A DNA stretch of 64,000 bases. It comes from Micromonospora sp. CB01531. Its GTDB lineage: Bacteria; Actinomycetota; Actinomycetes; Mycobacteriales; Micromonosporaceae. Where the stretch lies: positions 124,001-188,000 of the forward strand of contig NZ_LWLS01000127.1 in the NCBI RefSeq assembly GCF_001905095.1, read 5' to 3'. Each line of letters opens with the position of its first letter. Positions within the stretch are counted from its first letter, which is position 1. Under the pieces are notes generated by a model that searched no databases, was not told the DNA's origin, and saw only the letters and a list, made by a program, of their open reading frames with translations. Below are positions 9,083-17,494 of this stretch, one piece after another. The position numbers and the translations under genes are program-made.

Positions 9083-10516
9083 TCAGAAGAAGTTGTTGTA
9101 GAGGGCCTGCAGGAACACCGCCTGCCCGACCGAGAGCAGCACCAGGCCCGCGACCACGGCGCCCCGCCGCCAGCGCGGGACGAACGCGGCGGTCCAGCGG
9201 TCCACCACCACACCGGCCGCGCCCGCCACCATCGGGTAGAGGAACATCCACGTCCGCTCCACCTCGCCCGGGCGCAGTTTGGTCAGCTCCGACGGCAACC
9301 CCGCCCACACGACCAGCACCAGCACGAGCACCAGCACGAGCACCGGCCGCCCGGCCCCCGGCACCTTCCGGAACACGCCGTAGATCCCGAGGGCGGCCAG
9401 CGGCAGACCTGCGTAGATCAGCCAGGCCGCCGGGCTGCCCAGGAACCAGTACCAGTTGTAGGGGACCGACACCGTCGGTGACACCAGGTAGGAGGCGAGG
9501 ACGTCGAAGCCCAGGACGAGCCAGGCCAGGGCCAGCACCGCCGCGCCGGCGGCCGCCGCGGCGGCCAGCAGCCGCACCGCCGTCCGCCACCCGGTCTGGA
9601 TCACCAGCGCGATGGTCGCCGAGAGCACGACGAAGGACGTGGCGAAGGTCATCAGGGTGCCCAGCCCCAACACGGCGCCCGCGGCCGCCGACAGCCGCCA
9701 CGACCGACGGTCGGCGGCGAGCAGGAAGAGCGCGACACTCATGCTCAGCGGCACGGCGAAGGTCGTGTCGAGGGTGCTGTACGCCATCATCAACGGCGCC
9801 GGCGCCGCCGCGAAGAGCACGGCGCCGATCCGGCCAGCCCGCTCCCCGCCCAGGGTGCGACCGATCAGCCAGGCGGAGACCGCCGAGCAGAAGGCCACCA
9901 CCGCGATCACACCGGCGACGCGCAGGCTGTGCGACGCGCCGAAGGTGCGGAACAACAGGTAGAGAAAGACCATCACCCCGGCCGGGTGGGTCCGGCCGTT
10001 GTACGAGTGGAACCGCTCGCTCAGCTCGGCGTGCCGCTCGACGAACTCGCGCAGCCCGAGCTCGTACACGAAGTGCAGGTCGGCGGTGTAGTAGGGCGAC
10101 TTCGGGCTGGTCGAGAGGCCCCGGGTGAGCTCGCCCAGCTGGCCCCGGACCAGGTTCACCGCGGTGGCGGTGAGCACCCCGGCGACCACCACCAGCGCCA
10201 GGGCGAGCCAGGTCGGCAGGCGACGCCAGGAGGTGACGATCCAGCCGATGCCGGCCAGCAGTACGCCGGCCGGGATCACGGTCAACGCCAGCTCGTCCCG
10301 GACCAGGATCAGCTGGCCATAGATGGGTGGACGGGTGAAGTAGCCGTAGCCGATGGGTGGGAGCGTCTGACTCCACCGCCAGAACGCGTAGAGGGCGACT
10401 CCGGTGACGGCCACCGCCACCAGGGGCCAGAAGCGCCAGCGCGGCCACGAGTCGGCCTCGAGCTGCGCCGCGGGCGGGTCGAGGACGGCCATGGCCGCGC
10501 CACCGCTGTCGGCCAC
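9083..10516 (-). CDS. Polytopic GT-C-like glycosyltransferase (GT39/ArnT superfamily type)
   Basis: About 477 residues with ten or more hydrophobic segments. After the first membrane helix (RFWPLVAVAVTGVALYAFW) comes a large external loop carrying SPYYTADLHFVYELGLREFV and SYNGRTHPAGVMVFLYLLF, resembling the acidic first loop and the HP(A/P)G motif of polyprenol-phosphate-sugar-dependent GT-C enzymes. These transfer a sugar or sugar phosphate on the outer face of the membrane; the acceptor is unknown. GTG at 10516 is chosen because GGGGAG lies 5 nt upstream; a GTG at 10540 is the alternative. Near residue 395 a DNA repeat encodes alternating Val-Leu inside a membrane helix. It is a single gene, not part of the polysaccharide locus at the other end of the window. 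Confidence 0.72.
   Translation of the reverse strand: MADSGGAAMAVLDPPAAQLEADSWPRWRFWPLVAVAVTGVALYAFWRWSQTLPPIGYGYFTRPPIYGQLILVRDELALTVIPAGVLLAGIGWIVTSWRRLPTWLALALVVVAGVLTATAVNLVRGQLGELTRGLSTSPKSPYYTADLHFVYELGLREFVERHAELSERFHSYNGRTHPAGVMVFLYLLFRTFGASHSLRVAGVIAVVAFCSAVSAWLIGRTLGGERAGRIGAVLFAAAPAPLMMAYSTLDTTFAVPLSMSVALFLLAADRRSWRLSAAAGAVLGLGTLMTFATSFVVLSATIALVIQTGWRTAVRLLAAAAAAGAAVLALAWLVLGFDVLASYLVSPTVSVPYNWYWFLGSPAAWLIYAGLPLAALGIYGVFRKVPGAGRPVLVLVLVLVLVVWAGLPSELTKLRPGEVERTWMFLYPMVAGAAGVVVDRWTAAFVPRWRRGAVVAGLVLLSVGQAVFLQALYNNFF
9313..9344. repeat. Short tandem repeat (AGCACS units) inside a membrane-protein gene
   Basis: On the plus strand five near-identical 6-nt units (AGCACC/AGCACG) follow each other; read on the coding strand they give VLVLVLVLVLV. 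Each unit is two codons, so slippage would lengthen or shorten the helix without breaking the frame. Confidence 0.7.
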
Positions 10517-10627
10517 ATCGTCTCCCCGCCGCCCGTGCACCGTGTTTCCCCCACTCGTGGCTACGACCGCCCTGGTTCACAATCCCATCGGCGACCGACA
10601 CTGTAGGGGACGGCAAAACCCAGCCGG

Positions 10628-10633
10628 TACCGT
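10628..10633 (+). promoter_or_regulatory. Putative -10 (TACCGT) for a leaderless SMR transcript
   Basis: TACCGT ends 6 nt before the GTG start and there is no Shine-Dalgarno sequence. This spacing would put the first transcribed base at the start codon. No good -35 is seen. Confidence 0.4.
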
Positions 10634-10639
10634 CCCCGC

Positions 10640-10960
10640 GTGGCGTACCTGTTTCTGCTGGCCGCGATCACCGCCGAGGTGATCGGCACCAGCCTGCTCA
10701 AGGCCACCGACGGCTTCACCCGGCTCTGGCCCACGCTCGGCCTGGCGGTGGCGTACGTGTCGTCGTTCGGGCTGCTCGCCCTCGCGGTGAAGGAGATCCC
10801 GGTCGGCGTGGCGTACGCGATCTGGTCCGGCCTCGGCACCGCAGCGATCATGGCGATCGGCGCGACCTTCCTGGGCGAGCCGCTCAGCGTCGCCAAGGTG
10901 GCCGGCGCCGGTCTCGTGATCGCTGGCGTGGTGGTGCTCAACCTCGGTGGCGCGCACTGA
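10640..10960 (+). CDS. SMR-family multidrug/quaternary ammonium exporter subunit
   Basis: 106 residues in four membrane helices, the exact size of EmrE/QacC proteins. Helix 1 contains the essential glutamate (AAITAEVIGTSLLKATDGFT, E13-14 region); helix 3 has the conserved VAYAIWSGLGT and the end has AGAGLVIAGVVVLNL. SMR proteins form antiparallel dimers that exchange protons for lipophilic cations or guanidinium. The sequence is nearer the EmrE/QacE type than the SugE/Gdx type (G-x-G after W), but the substrate is not certain. GTG is the start; the upstream region lacks a ribosome site. Confidence 0.93.
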   Translation: MAYLFLLAAITAEVIGTSLLKATDGFTRLWPTLGLAVAYVSSFGLLALAVKEIPVGVAYAIWSGLGTAAIMAIGATFLGEPLSVAKVAGAGLVIAGVVVLNLGGAH

Positions 10961-10994
10961 ACAAACCCGGTGGACGCGCCACGGCACGTACGCG

Positions 10995-11930
10995 ATGGTG
11001 GCGGCCATGGACCCGGGCGAGCTTGCCGGCGCGGAACGCCGGGTGTGGGCGGCACTGCCCACGGGAACGCGGGCCGCGCTGGCCGGCCTGCCCGCGGCGG
11101 ACCTGCGGACGCTGCTGCTGACGGTGGCCCGCGACCGCGCGGCGGCGGTGCGCCCGGCGGATGTGCTGCGGCGCTGGCGGGAGGACCGGCTGGTCCGCCC
11201 GTCCGAGGTGGACCCGCGCGTGCTCGCCCGGCTGGAGGCGCGGCTGTGGGAGCGGCTGCCGGCCGACGTGGCCGGCGTCGAACTGTCCCCGGTCGTCCCG
11301 CTGGGCAGCTGCTCCAGCGTCGCGCCCGTCAGCCAGAACCGGATCGTCACCACCATGCGCGGCGCGGAGGTGGTCAGCGACCCGACCAACGCCCTCGCCG
11401 TCGAGGCGGCGGCGCGCCGGCAACGGCAGCCCCGGACTGGTGAGGTGCACCTGGCCGCCGTGCACCGGGTGCTCCGGGCACAGGACTTCGGCCCCGGCGC
11501 CGCCGCGCACTTCCGGCTCTTCACGCTGGTGTCCAGCGCCCGGGACACCGGTTCGGGGCGGACCGAGGCGCGGCTGCTGGTCCGGCACCTGGCCTGGTGG
11601 CGGGCGATTCTCGCCGAGCTGGCCCGGTCGGCCGCGCCCGGACTGCACGCCACGGTCCTGGACGACGCGGTTCTCGGCGAACGGCTGGCCGACACCGTCC
11701 GCCCGGCGCTCGCCGCCGACGGCATCCCGCTGCGGGACGAGCCGCAGCGGCGGCGCGGGCGAGGCTACTACCGCGGCTGCGCGCTGCGACTCACCCTCGA
11801 CGACGGCGCGTGGGAGGTCGGCGACGGCGGCCTCACCGACTGGACCGCCCGGCTGACCGGCGACGCCAAGGAACGCTGCCTGGTCTCCTGCCTGGCCACC
11901 GAACGCCTCGTCACCGGGGCGCCCGGATGA
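10995..11930 (+). CDS. Class II aminoacyl-tRNA-synthetase-like protein (HisRS-type core), function unknown
   Basis: 311 residues. I do not know a named family with certainty, but several blocks line up with the histidyl-tRNA synthetase catalytic core: TMRGAEVVSDPTNALAVEAA (resembling the LRPEGT segment), AHFRLFTLVSSARDTGSG (motif 2-like), RGRGYYRGCALRLTLDDG (compare the HisRS GLDYYTG loop) and VGDGGLTDWTARLTGDAKER then ATERL (compare AGGRYDGL...GLERL, motif 3). The first 90 residues are a helical region not seen in HisRS, and no anticodon-binding domain follows. It could be an amino acid ligase/activator or a regulatory paralogue like HisZ. The ATG at 10995 is favoured over one at 11007 or an overlapping one at 10947. 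It lies 34 nt after the SMR gene. Confidence 0.55.
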   Translation: MVAAMDPGELAGAERRVWAALPTGTRAALAGLPAADLRTLLLTVARDRAAAVRPADVLRRWREDRLVRPSEVDPRVLARLEARLWERLPADVAGVELSPVVPLGSCSSVAPVSQNRIVTTMRGAEVVSDPTNALAVEAAARRQRQPRTGEVHLAAVHRVLRAQDFGPGAAAHFRLFTLVSSARDTGSGRTEARLLVRHLAWWRAILAELARSAAPGLHATVLDDAVLGERLADTVRPALAADGIPLRDEPQRRRGRGYYRGCALRLTLDDGAWEVGDGGLTDWTARLTGDAKERCLVSCLATERLVTGAPG

Positions 11931-11936
11931 CACCGA

Positions 11937-12434
11937 CTAGGCGACGGGCCGACGCATGGCGATCCGCTCGGCCGGGTCCAGCCCCAGCGCCGCCTCGGCC
12001 GCCAGCAGCCCGGCCAGTCCCGACGTGACCTCCGCGCCGGTCAGCTCCCGGAACCCGCAGCGCGTGTAGTACGGCCCGTTCCACGGCACACTCCGGAAGG
12101 TGGTCAGGGTCAACGCCGGCAGCCCACGCGGGGCGGCCCACCCGGCCACGTGGTCGAGCAGTCCCCGCCCGATCCCCCGCCGGGCGTACGCCGGGTCGAC
12201 GCTGAGCTGCTCGACGTGCGCGCAGCCGTCCACCAGGTCGACCACCACGAAGGCGACCGGCCGGTCCCCCGTGTTCACCGCCACCCAGACCCGGCCGGCC
12301 CGCTGGCGGTCGGCGAGCACGTCCAGCGGCAGCGGTGGCATGTCGGCGACATCGGCCATCCCGACCTCCCGGAACGGCGCACCGGAGGCCACCTCGATCC
12401 GCTGCACCTCGGTCAACTCGTCGGCCCGGGCCAT
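11937..12434 (-). CDS. GNAT-family N-acetyltransferase
   Basis: 165 residues. The acetyl-CoA site is in [20 protein letters not shown] (motif A with R-R-G-I-G-R-G), and the C-terminal [13 protein letters not shown] is the typical beta6-alpha4 end of GNAT folds. The target, a small molecule or protein amine, cannot be read from sequence. It runs convergent with the HisRS-like gene (6-nt gap) and divergent from the HAD gene (87 nt). Confidence 0.9.
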   Translation of the reverse strand: MARADELTEVQRIEVASGAPFREVGMADVADMPPLPLDVLADRQRAGRVWVAVNTGDRPVAFVVVDLVDGCAHVEQLSVDPAYARRGIGRGLLDHVAGWAAPRGLPALTLTTFRSVPWNGPYYTRCGFRELTGAEVTSGLAGLLAAEAALGLDPAERIAMRRPVA

Positions 12435-12509
12435 CCTGGTACGTTCCACAGCGCCGGAGCCAACCAGAGCGGAGGCCGCCCCGGCCAGCGCTTTTCCAGC
12501 TCCGCGCCG

Positions 12510-12515
12510 TAGGCT
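12510..12515 (+). promoter_or_regulatory. Putative -10 (TAGGCT) for a leaderless HAD transcript
   Basis: TAGGCT lies 6 nt before the ATG of the HAD gene and no ribosome site is present, so initiation at the start codon is likely. Same arrangement as at four or more other genes in this window. Confidence 0.45.
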
Positions 12516-12521
12516 GCGGCC

Positions 12522-13139
12522 ATGCTTCTGCCCCTGCCGCCCGGCGACTTCCGCGCGTACCTGTTCGACTGCGACGGCACCATCGCCGACTCGATGCCGC
12601 TGCACTACGCGGCGTGGTGTGCGGCGCTGGACGAGTGGGGCTGCGAGTTCCCCGAGGAGCTGTTCTACGCCTGGGGCGGCCGGCCCATCGCAGACATCGT
12701 CGCCACACTCAACGACCGGCACGGGCTGGCCATGCCGGTCGACACGGTCGTGCGGCGCCAGGAGGAGTTGTACGAGCGGTCGCTGCCCGACCTGACCGCC
12801 GTGCCGGAGGTGCTGGCGCACATCGAAGCCGACCACGGGCGGATCCCGTTCGCGGTGGTGTCCGGCAGCACCCGGGCAGGGGTCACCGCCTCGCTCACGA
12901 CGCTGGGTCTGCTCGACCGGTTCGAGGCGCTCGTGTGCGCCGGGGACTACGCGCGGCCCAAACCCGACCCGGAGGCGTTCCTGCTCGCCGCGCAGCGGCT
13001 CGGCGTGGCCCCGGCGGACTGCCTGGTCTTCGAGGACACCGAGCTGGGCATCCGGGCCGCGACGGCGGCGGGCATGGCGGCGGTCCGGGTGCCGGCGCCC
13101 TGGGAGCGGCTGACCGGTGTAGCAGCATGGCCGGCATGA
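12522..13139 (+). CDS. HAD-superfamily phosphatase/phosphoglucomutase-like hydrolase
   Basis: 205 residues. Motif I is [17 protein letters not shown] (nucleophile D of DCDGT), motif II is [10 protein letters not shown], the motif III lysine lies in [17 protein letters not shown], and motif IV is [12 protein letters not shown]. The four-helix cap between motifs I and II matches subfamily IA, the group of beta-phosphoglucomutase and sugar-phosphate phosphatases. The intact DxDGT and ExxLGI motifs point to an active phosphatase or mutase of a small sugar phosphate. Its stop overlaps the start of the next GNAT gene (ATGA), so the two are translationally coupled. Confidence 0.9.
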   Translation: MLLPLPPGDFRAYLFDCDGTIADSMPLHYAAWCAALDEWGCEFPEELFYAWGGRPIADIVATLNDRHGLAMPVDTVVRRQEELYERSLPDLTAVPEVLAHIEADHGRIPFAVVSGSTRAGVTASLTTLGLLDRFEALVCAGDYARPKPDPEAFLLAAQRLGVAPADCLVFEDTELGIRAATAAGMAAVRVPAPWERLTGVAAWPA

Positions 13140-13669
13140 CGGACCAGCCGACCCTCATCATCCGCCCGGGCGGGCCCGGCGACGCCCGCACCGTGCTGCG
13201 GCTGCTCGACACCGCCACGGCCTGGCTGGCGGCGCGCGGCCGGACCGGCCAGTGGGGCACCGAGCCCGCGTCGCGCGATCCACGCCGGATCGCCCAGGCC
13301 GACGCGTGGGCGACCAGCGGCGGGCTCCACCTGGCCGGACTCGGCGACACCCCGGTGGGTGCCCTGGTGGTGGGCACGGCCACCGAGTACGTGCCACCGG
13401 CCACCGAGCCGGAGCTGTACGTCAACCTGCTGGTCTCGGACCGGGCGTACGCCGGCCACGGGATCGGGGCCCGGCTGCTGGCGTACGCGGCGGAACTGGC
13501 CCGCGACCGCGGCCTGGGGCTGCTGCGGGTGGACTGCTACGGCGGCGACGACCGGGCGCTGGTCGGCTTCTACGAGAGCTGCGGCTTCACCGCCACCGAC
13601 CCGTTCACGGTCGACCGGCCGGGCCGCCCGCCGTGGCCGGGCCAGGTGCTGGAACGCCGCCTCGGCTGA
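13136..13669 (+). CDS. GNAT-family N-acetyltransferase
   Basis: 177 residues. The acetyl-CoA-binding motif is [20 protein letters not shown], followed by [20 protein letters not shown] and ESCGF, which places it near the aminoglycoside/amino acid acetyltransferase-like GNATs. The substrate is not known. I use the ATG that overlaps the HAD stop as ATGA; an ATG 9 nt earlier is also in frame. Coupled expression with the HAD enzyme suggests a shared pathway, but nothing says which. Confidence 0.9.
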   Translation: MTDQPTLIIRPGGPGDARTVLRLLDTATAWLAARGRTGQWGTEPASRDPRRIAQADAWATSGGLHLAGLGDTPVGALVVGTATEYVPPATEPELYVNLLVSDRAYAGHGIGARLLAYAAELARDRGLGLLRVDCYGGDDRALVGFYESCGFTATDPFTVDRPGRPPWPGQVLERRLG

Positions 13670-13678
13670 CGGCCGCGC

Positions 13679-13936
13679 TCAGCCGATCTCCTCGTCCACG
13701 AAACACCAGCGCCACGACTCCCCGGGCTGGACCGAACGCATCACCGGGTGCCCGCTGGCCGCGAAGTGCTTCGTGGCGTGCTGGTACGGCGAGGAGTCGC
13801 AGCAGCCGACGTGCCCGCAGGCCAGGCAGGACCGCAGGTGTACCCAGTCGGCGTTGCCGATGGCCACGCAGTCCGGGCAGTCGGTCGTGGTCGCCGGCGC
13901 CGCGTCGCCCGCCTCGGCCAGGTGCACACAGCTCAT
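13679..13936 (-). CDS. UBP-type zinc finger protein
   Basis: 85 residues, a single ZnF-UBP domain: CVHL, then TDCPDCVAIGNADWVHLRSC, LACGHVGCCDSSPYQHATKH and a closing HFAASGHPVMRS. All the cysteine and histidine ligands are present. In eukaryotes the domain binds the free C-terminus of ubiquitin; in bacteria it occurs alone or near CPA1 antiporters, as here. Its ATG overlaps the antiporter stop (TGATG), so it is translated with the antiporter and may regulate or sense its C-terminal tail. That role is inference. Confidence 0.92.
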   Translation of the reverse strand: MSCVHLAEAGDAAPATTTDCPDCVAIGNADWVHLRSCLACGHVGCCDSSPYQHATKHFAASGHPVMRSVQPGESWRWCFVDEEIG

Positions 13937-15513
13937 CAGTCACTCTCCCGTCGCAGCAACGACTCCTCCAGGTCCAGGTCGCGATAGGCGCGGACCAGCA
14001 CCTCCTGGGGGATCTTCCCGGTGTCGCGGGCGGCCCGGAAGACCTCCCGCTCGGCATCGATCATCTCCTGCCGCAGCCGACCGTACGCCTCGGACGGGGT
14101 CTCCTTCGCGGTGCCGCCCAGCTGTTCCCAGGCCAGGTTGGTGCGGCTCTGCACCAGCCCGCGCAGCCGCTCGACGACCGCCGCGGGCGCCCCCTCGGCC
14201 AGTTTGTCCAGGCGTTCCCGGGCGGCCCGGCCGGCCTGCTGCTGCACGGCGGCGGCGGAGAGGGCGTCCTGCACCGGGTCGTCCGGCGGCAGCTTGGCCC
14301 GGCGGGCCACGGCCGGCAGGGTGGCGCCCTGCGCGACCAGGGTCACCACGATCACCGCGAAGGCGAGCCAGATGAACAGCTGTCGCGGGTAGGCGCGCCC
14401 GCCGGCCAGGGTGAGCGGCAGGGCGAGGGCGGCGGCGAGGGTGACCACACCGCGCATCCCGGCCCAGCCGATGACGATCGGGAACTGCACCGGCGGTGCC
14501 GGGTCCCGCTGGCGGACCCGGGGCACCAGCCGGCCCAGATAGGTGGCCGGGAAGATCCAGACGAACCGGGCCAGGAAGACGGCGAGCAGCACCGCGGCCG
14601 TGATCCCGACCAGGAAGCCGAACGGCTCGTCCAGGCCCTGCACCACCTCGCGCAACTGGAGCCCCACCAGCAGGAAGACCAGCCCCTCCAGCAGGAACCG
14701 GATCAGCCGCCAGAACGCGTCGACCTGGAGCCGGGAGGCCGCGGACATCAGCAGCGGCATCTTGTGGCCGATGCCCAGCCCGGTCACCACCACCGCCATG
14801 ACGCCGGAGGCGTGGATCTCCTCGGCGGCGAAGACCACCGCGAACGGCACGATCAGCGACAGCGCGTTGTCCAGCACCGGGTCGGTGATCCGTTTGTGCA
14901 GGAAGCCGAAGACCACCACGCCGAGCAGCCCGATCAGGACCCCGCCGCCGGCGGCCACCAGCACCTCCCGGGCCACGTCCCCGACGCCGATCCCGCCGGT
15001 CGCCGTGGTGGCCGCGACGATCGCCACCCGCAGCAGCACCAGCGCGGTGGCGTCGTTGACCAGACTCTCCCCCTCCAGAATGGTCACGATGCGGCGGGGC
15101 AGGCCGACCCTGCGCGCCACCGCGGTGGCGGCCACCGCGTCGGGCGGCGCCACCACCGCGCCGAGGGCCAGGCAGATCGAGTACGGCAGGTCGGGCCGGA
15201 ACAGGTGCACCACGGTGCCCACCACGAACGCGGTGAAGATGACCAGCCCGACCGCGAGCAGCAGGATCGGCCGCAGGTTGAGCCGGAACGCGGGCACCGA
15301 CGTCTCCAGCGCCGCCACGTAGAGCAGCGGCGGCAGGATGCCCACCAGCACCAGGTTCGGGTCGAGCCGGACGTGCGGGAAGCCCGGCACGAAGGAGAGC
15401 ACGAGGCCGAGCACGACCAGCAGGATCGGCGCGAGCAGACCCAGCCGCCGGGCCAGCGCCGCGCCGAACGTCGCGATCGCGAGGAAGAGCACGACCTCGA
15501 TGAGCGGTTCCAT
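13936..15513 (-). CDS. CPA1-family Na+/H+ antiporter
   Basis: 525 residues: about twelve membrane helices in the first 400, then a roughly 120-residue soluble tail. Transport-site motifs of the NhaP/NHE group are clear: LGAVVAPPDAVAATAVARRV (the ND-type pair is PD here) and LEGESLVNDATALVLLRVA. A late helix has VIGWAGMRGVVTLAAALALP, the conserved arginine motif. It swaps cytoplasmic Na+ or K+ for protons, for pH and salt homeostasis. The charged C-terminal tail (from KLPPDDPVQDALSAAAV) is probably regulatory. It is followed by the overlapping UBP zinc finger gene. Confidence 0.93.
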   Translation of the reverse strand: MEPLIEVVLFLAIATFGAALARRLGLLAPILLVVLGLVLSFVPGFPHVRLDPNLVLVGILPPLLYVAALETSVPAFRLNLRPILLLAVGLVIFTAFVVGTVVHLFRPDLPYSICLALGAVVAPPDAVAATAVARRVGLPRRIVTILEGESLVNDATALVLLRVAIVAATTATGGIGVGDVAREVLVAAGGGVLIGLLGVVVFGFLHKRITDPVLDNALSLIVPFAVVFAAEEIHASGVMAVVVTGLGIGHKMPLLMSAASRLQVDAFWRLIRFLLEGLVFLLVGLQLREVVQGLDEPFGFLVGITAAVLLAVFLARFVWIFPATYLGRLVPRVRQRDPAPPVQFPIVIGWAGMRGVVTLAAALALPLTLAGGRAYPRQLFIWLAFAVIVVTLVAQGATLPAVARRAKLPPDDPVQDALSAAAVQQQAGRAARERLDKLAEGAPAAVVERLRGLVQSRTNLAWEQLGGTAKETPSEAYGRLRQEMIDAEREVFRAARDTGKIPQEVLVRAYRDLDLEESLLRRESD

Positions 15514-15606
15514 GAGGTAGGAGCCTAGGCGGCCCCGGTTACCGGCGTGATCACGCCGAAGCCCGGAATTCCACGGCGGGGGTGCCGGCCCCCACCGCGG
15601 TCCCGG

Positions 15607-17019
15607 CTACTCGGAGTGCGCGCCGGCGCCGGGGCCGGCCTCACCCTCGCCGAGCCAGACCGTCTTGATGTTGCAGAACTCCCGCATGCCCAACGCCGAG
15701 AGCTCCCGGCCGTAGCCGGAGTTCCGCACCCCGCCGAACGGCAGCTGGGGGTAGGAGGTGGTCATCCCGTTGAGGAACACGTTGCCGGCGTCCAGGTCGG
15801 TGGCGAAGCGCTCCTGCTCGGCCGGGTCGGTGGTCCAGGCGTTCGAGCCGAGGCCGAAGTGGGTGCCGTTGGCGACCTCGATCGCCTCCTCGTACGACGA
15901 CACCCGGAAGAGGCCGGCGACCGGCCCGAAGACCTCCTCGGACCACATCCGCATCTCCGGCCGCAGGTCGGTGACCACTGTCGGGGGGTAGTACCAGCCG
16001 TCCCCGGAGGGCAGCTCGCCGCCGCACAGGACACGTGCGCCCTTGTCCACCGCGTCCCGCACCTGGGCGTGCACCTCGTCCCGGCCGCGGTCGGTGGCGA
16101 GCGGGCCGACGTCGGTGCCCTCGTCCATCGGGTCGCCGACCGTCAACCCCGCCATCCGCGTGGTGAACTTCTCGGCGAAGGCGTCGAAGACGTCGGTGTG
16201 CACGATGAACCGCTTGGCGGCGATGCAGGACTGGCCGTTGTTCTGGCAGCGGGCGGTGGTGGCCACCTCGGCGGCGCGGTCCAGGTCGGCCGAGGGCATC
16301 ACCACGAACGGGTCGCTGCCGCCCAACTCCAGCACGGTCTTCTTCAGCTCCCTCCCGGCGATCCGGGCGATCGAGCGGCCGGCGACCTCGCTGCCGGTGA
16401 GGGTCGCCGCGCGGACCCGCGGGTCGCTAAGGATCCGGTCCACCGCCTCCGAGCCGACCAGCAGGGTGGTGAACGCGCCCTCGGGAAAGCCGGCCCGGCG
16501 GAACAGGTCCTCCAGGTAGAGGGCGGCCTGCGGCACGTTGGAGGCGTGCTTGAGCAGGCCGGTGTTGCCGGCCATCAGGGCCGGCGCGGCGAACCGCATC
16601 ACCTGCCACAGCGGGAAGTTCCACGGCATCACCGCGAGCACCGGCCCGATCGGCTGGTAGCGGACGTAGGCCCGCTTCGCCTTGACCGCGCCGGCATCGG
16701 CCGGCTCGTCGGCGAGCATCTCGGGGGCCTTGGCGGCGTAGAAGCGGCAGGCCGCGGCGCACTTGGTCACCTCGGCCCGGGCCGCGGCGTACGTCTTACC
16801 CATCTCGGTGGTCATCAGCCGGGCGGTCTCGTCCCGCTCGGCCTCGAGCAGCTCGGCTGCGGCGATGAGCCACCGGCCGCGCTCCGCGATGGTGGTGCCG
16901 TGCAGCTGCCGGAAGGCCAGGTCGGCCCGCTCGATGGCGGCGTCGACCTGTTCGTCCGACATCGGGTCGTACGTCTTGAGCACCTGTCCGGTGGCGGGGT
17001 TGGTGGTGGCGATGGACAT
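15607..17019 (-). CDS. gabD: NAD(P)-dependent succinate-semialdehyde dehydrogenase
   Basis: 470 residues, aldehyde dehydrogenase superfamily. The catalytic cysteine is in NNGQSCIAAKRFIVHTDVFD, the general base glutamate in TVLELGGSDPFVVMPSADLD, and MPWNFPLWQVMRFAAPAL forms the cofactor site. The pattern CQNNGQSCIAAKRF is the signature of the GabD/Sad group, which oxidises succinate semialdehyde to succinate at the end of GABA breakdown or the alternative TCA route of actinobacteria. No GABA transaminase is adjacent. The ATG at 17019 fits the family N-terminus (SIATTNPATGQVLKTYDPMS). Confidence 0.9.
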   Translation of the reverse strand: MSIATTNPATGQVLKTYDPMSDEQVDAAIERADLAFRQLHGTTIAERGRWLIAAAELLEAERDETARLMTTEMGKTYAAARAEVTKCAAACRFYAAKAPEMLADEPADAGAVKAKRAYVRYQPIGPVLAVMPWNFPLWQVMRFAAPALMAGNTGLLKHASNVPQAALYLEDLFRRAGFPEGAFTTLLVGSEAVDRILSDPRVRAATLTGSEVAGRSIARIAGRELKKTVLELGGSDPFVVMPSADLDRAAEVATTARCQNNGQSCIAAKRFIVHTDVFDAFAEKFTTRMAGLTVGDPMDEGTDVGPLATDRGRDEVHAQVRDAVDKGARVLCGGELPSGDGWYYPPTVVTDLRPEMRMWSEEVFGPVAGLFRVSSYEEAIEVANGTHFGLGSNAWTTDPAEQERFATDLDAGNVFLNGMTTSYPQLPFGGVRNSGYGRELSALGMREFCNIKTVWLGEGEAGPGAGAHSE

Positions 17020-17030
17020 GGCGGCTCCTG

Positions 17031-17285
17031 TCACTCGAACAGTGAGTGCCGCACGCCCGGTTCCTCGCGGTGGCGGGCGGCGCGACGGCGCTGGATGACG
17101 ACCAGGTCGACCACGGCCACGACGGCGAGGAGCGCGCATACGACGCCCAGCCAGACCACGTGGGCCCAGAACGCCACCACCGCGAAGAAGGTCATGATCA
17201 CCAACCCGAAGGTGGCGAGCACGAGCCGCAGGTTCAACGCGCTGTACGCGGCGTTGATCCGGCGGCGCGGCTGTGATCGCGTCAT
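17031..17285 (-). CDS. Small two-helix membrane protein (DUF6343-like)
   Basis: 84 residues: a basic N-terminus (MTRSQPRRRINAAYSALNLR), two membrane helices (LVLATFGLVIMTFFAVVAF and GVVCALLAVVAVVDLVVIQ) and a charged tail. SALNLRLVLATFGLV and AVVDLVVIQRRR resemble the actinobacterial DUF6343 family, of unknown function. It lies 11 nt upstream of the dehydrogenase on the same strand, so the two are probably one transcript. Confidence 0.75.
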   Translation of the reverse strand: MTRSQPRRRINAAYSALNLRLVLATFGLVIMTFFAVVAFWAHVVWLGVVCALLAVVAVVDLVVIQRRRAARHREEPGVRHSLFE

Positions 17286-17494
17286 ACCCTCGGGCTACCC
17301 CGGCACGGACGGGGCTAACCGCCCGCCGCCGCCCGCCGGATGCCGGTTCTGCGAGCCCTCGGGGTCGCGAGCGGAGATGACGCGGTGATGCCGGCCACCG
17401 GACGGGTATGCCGCGGATGCGAGCGCCGGTGGGTTGCGTTACACCCCTACGCCGCGACCGGGCCGATCCGGACGGCGGCGGGAAGGATGGGGGC

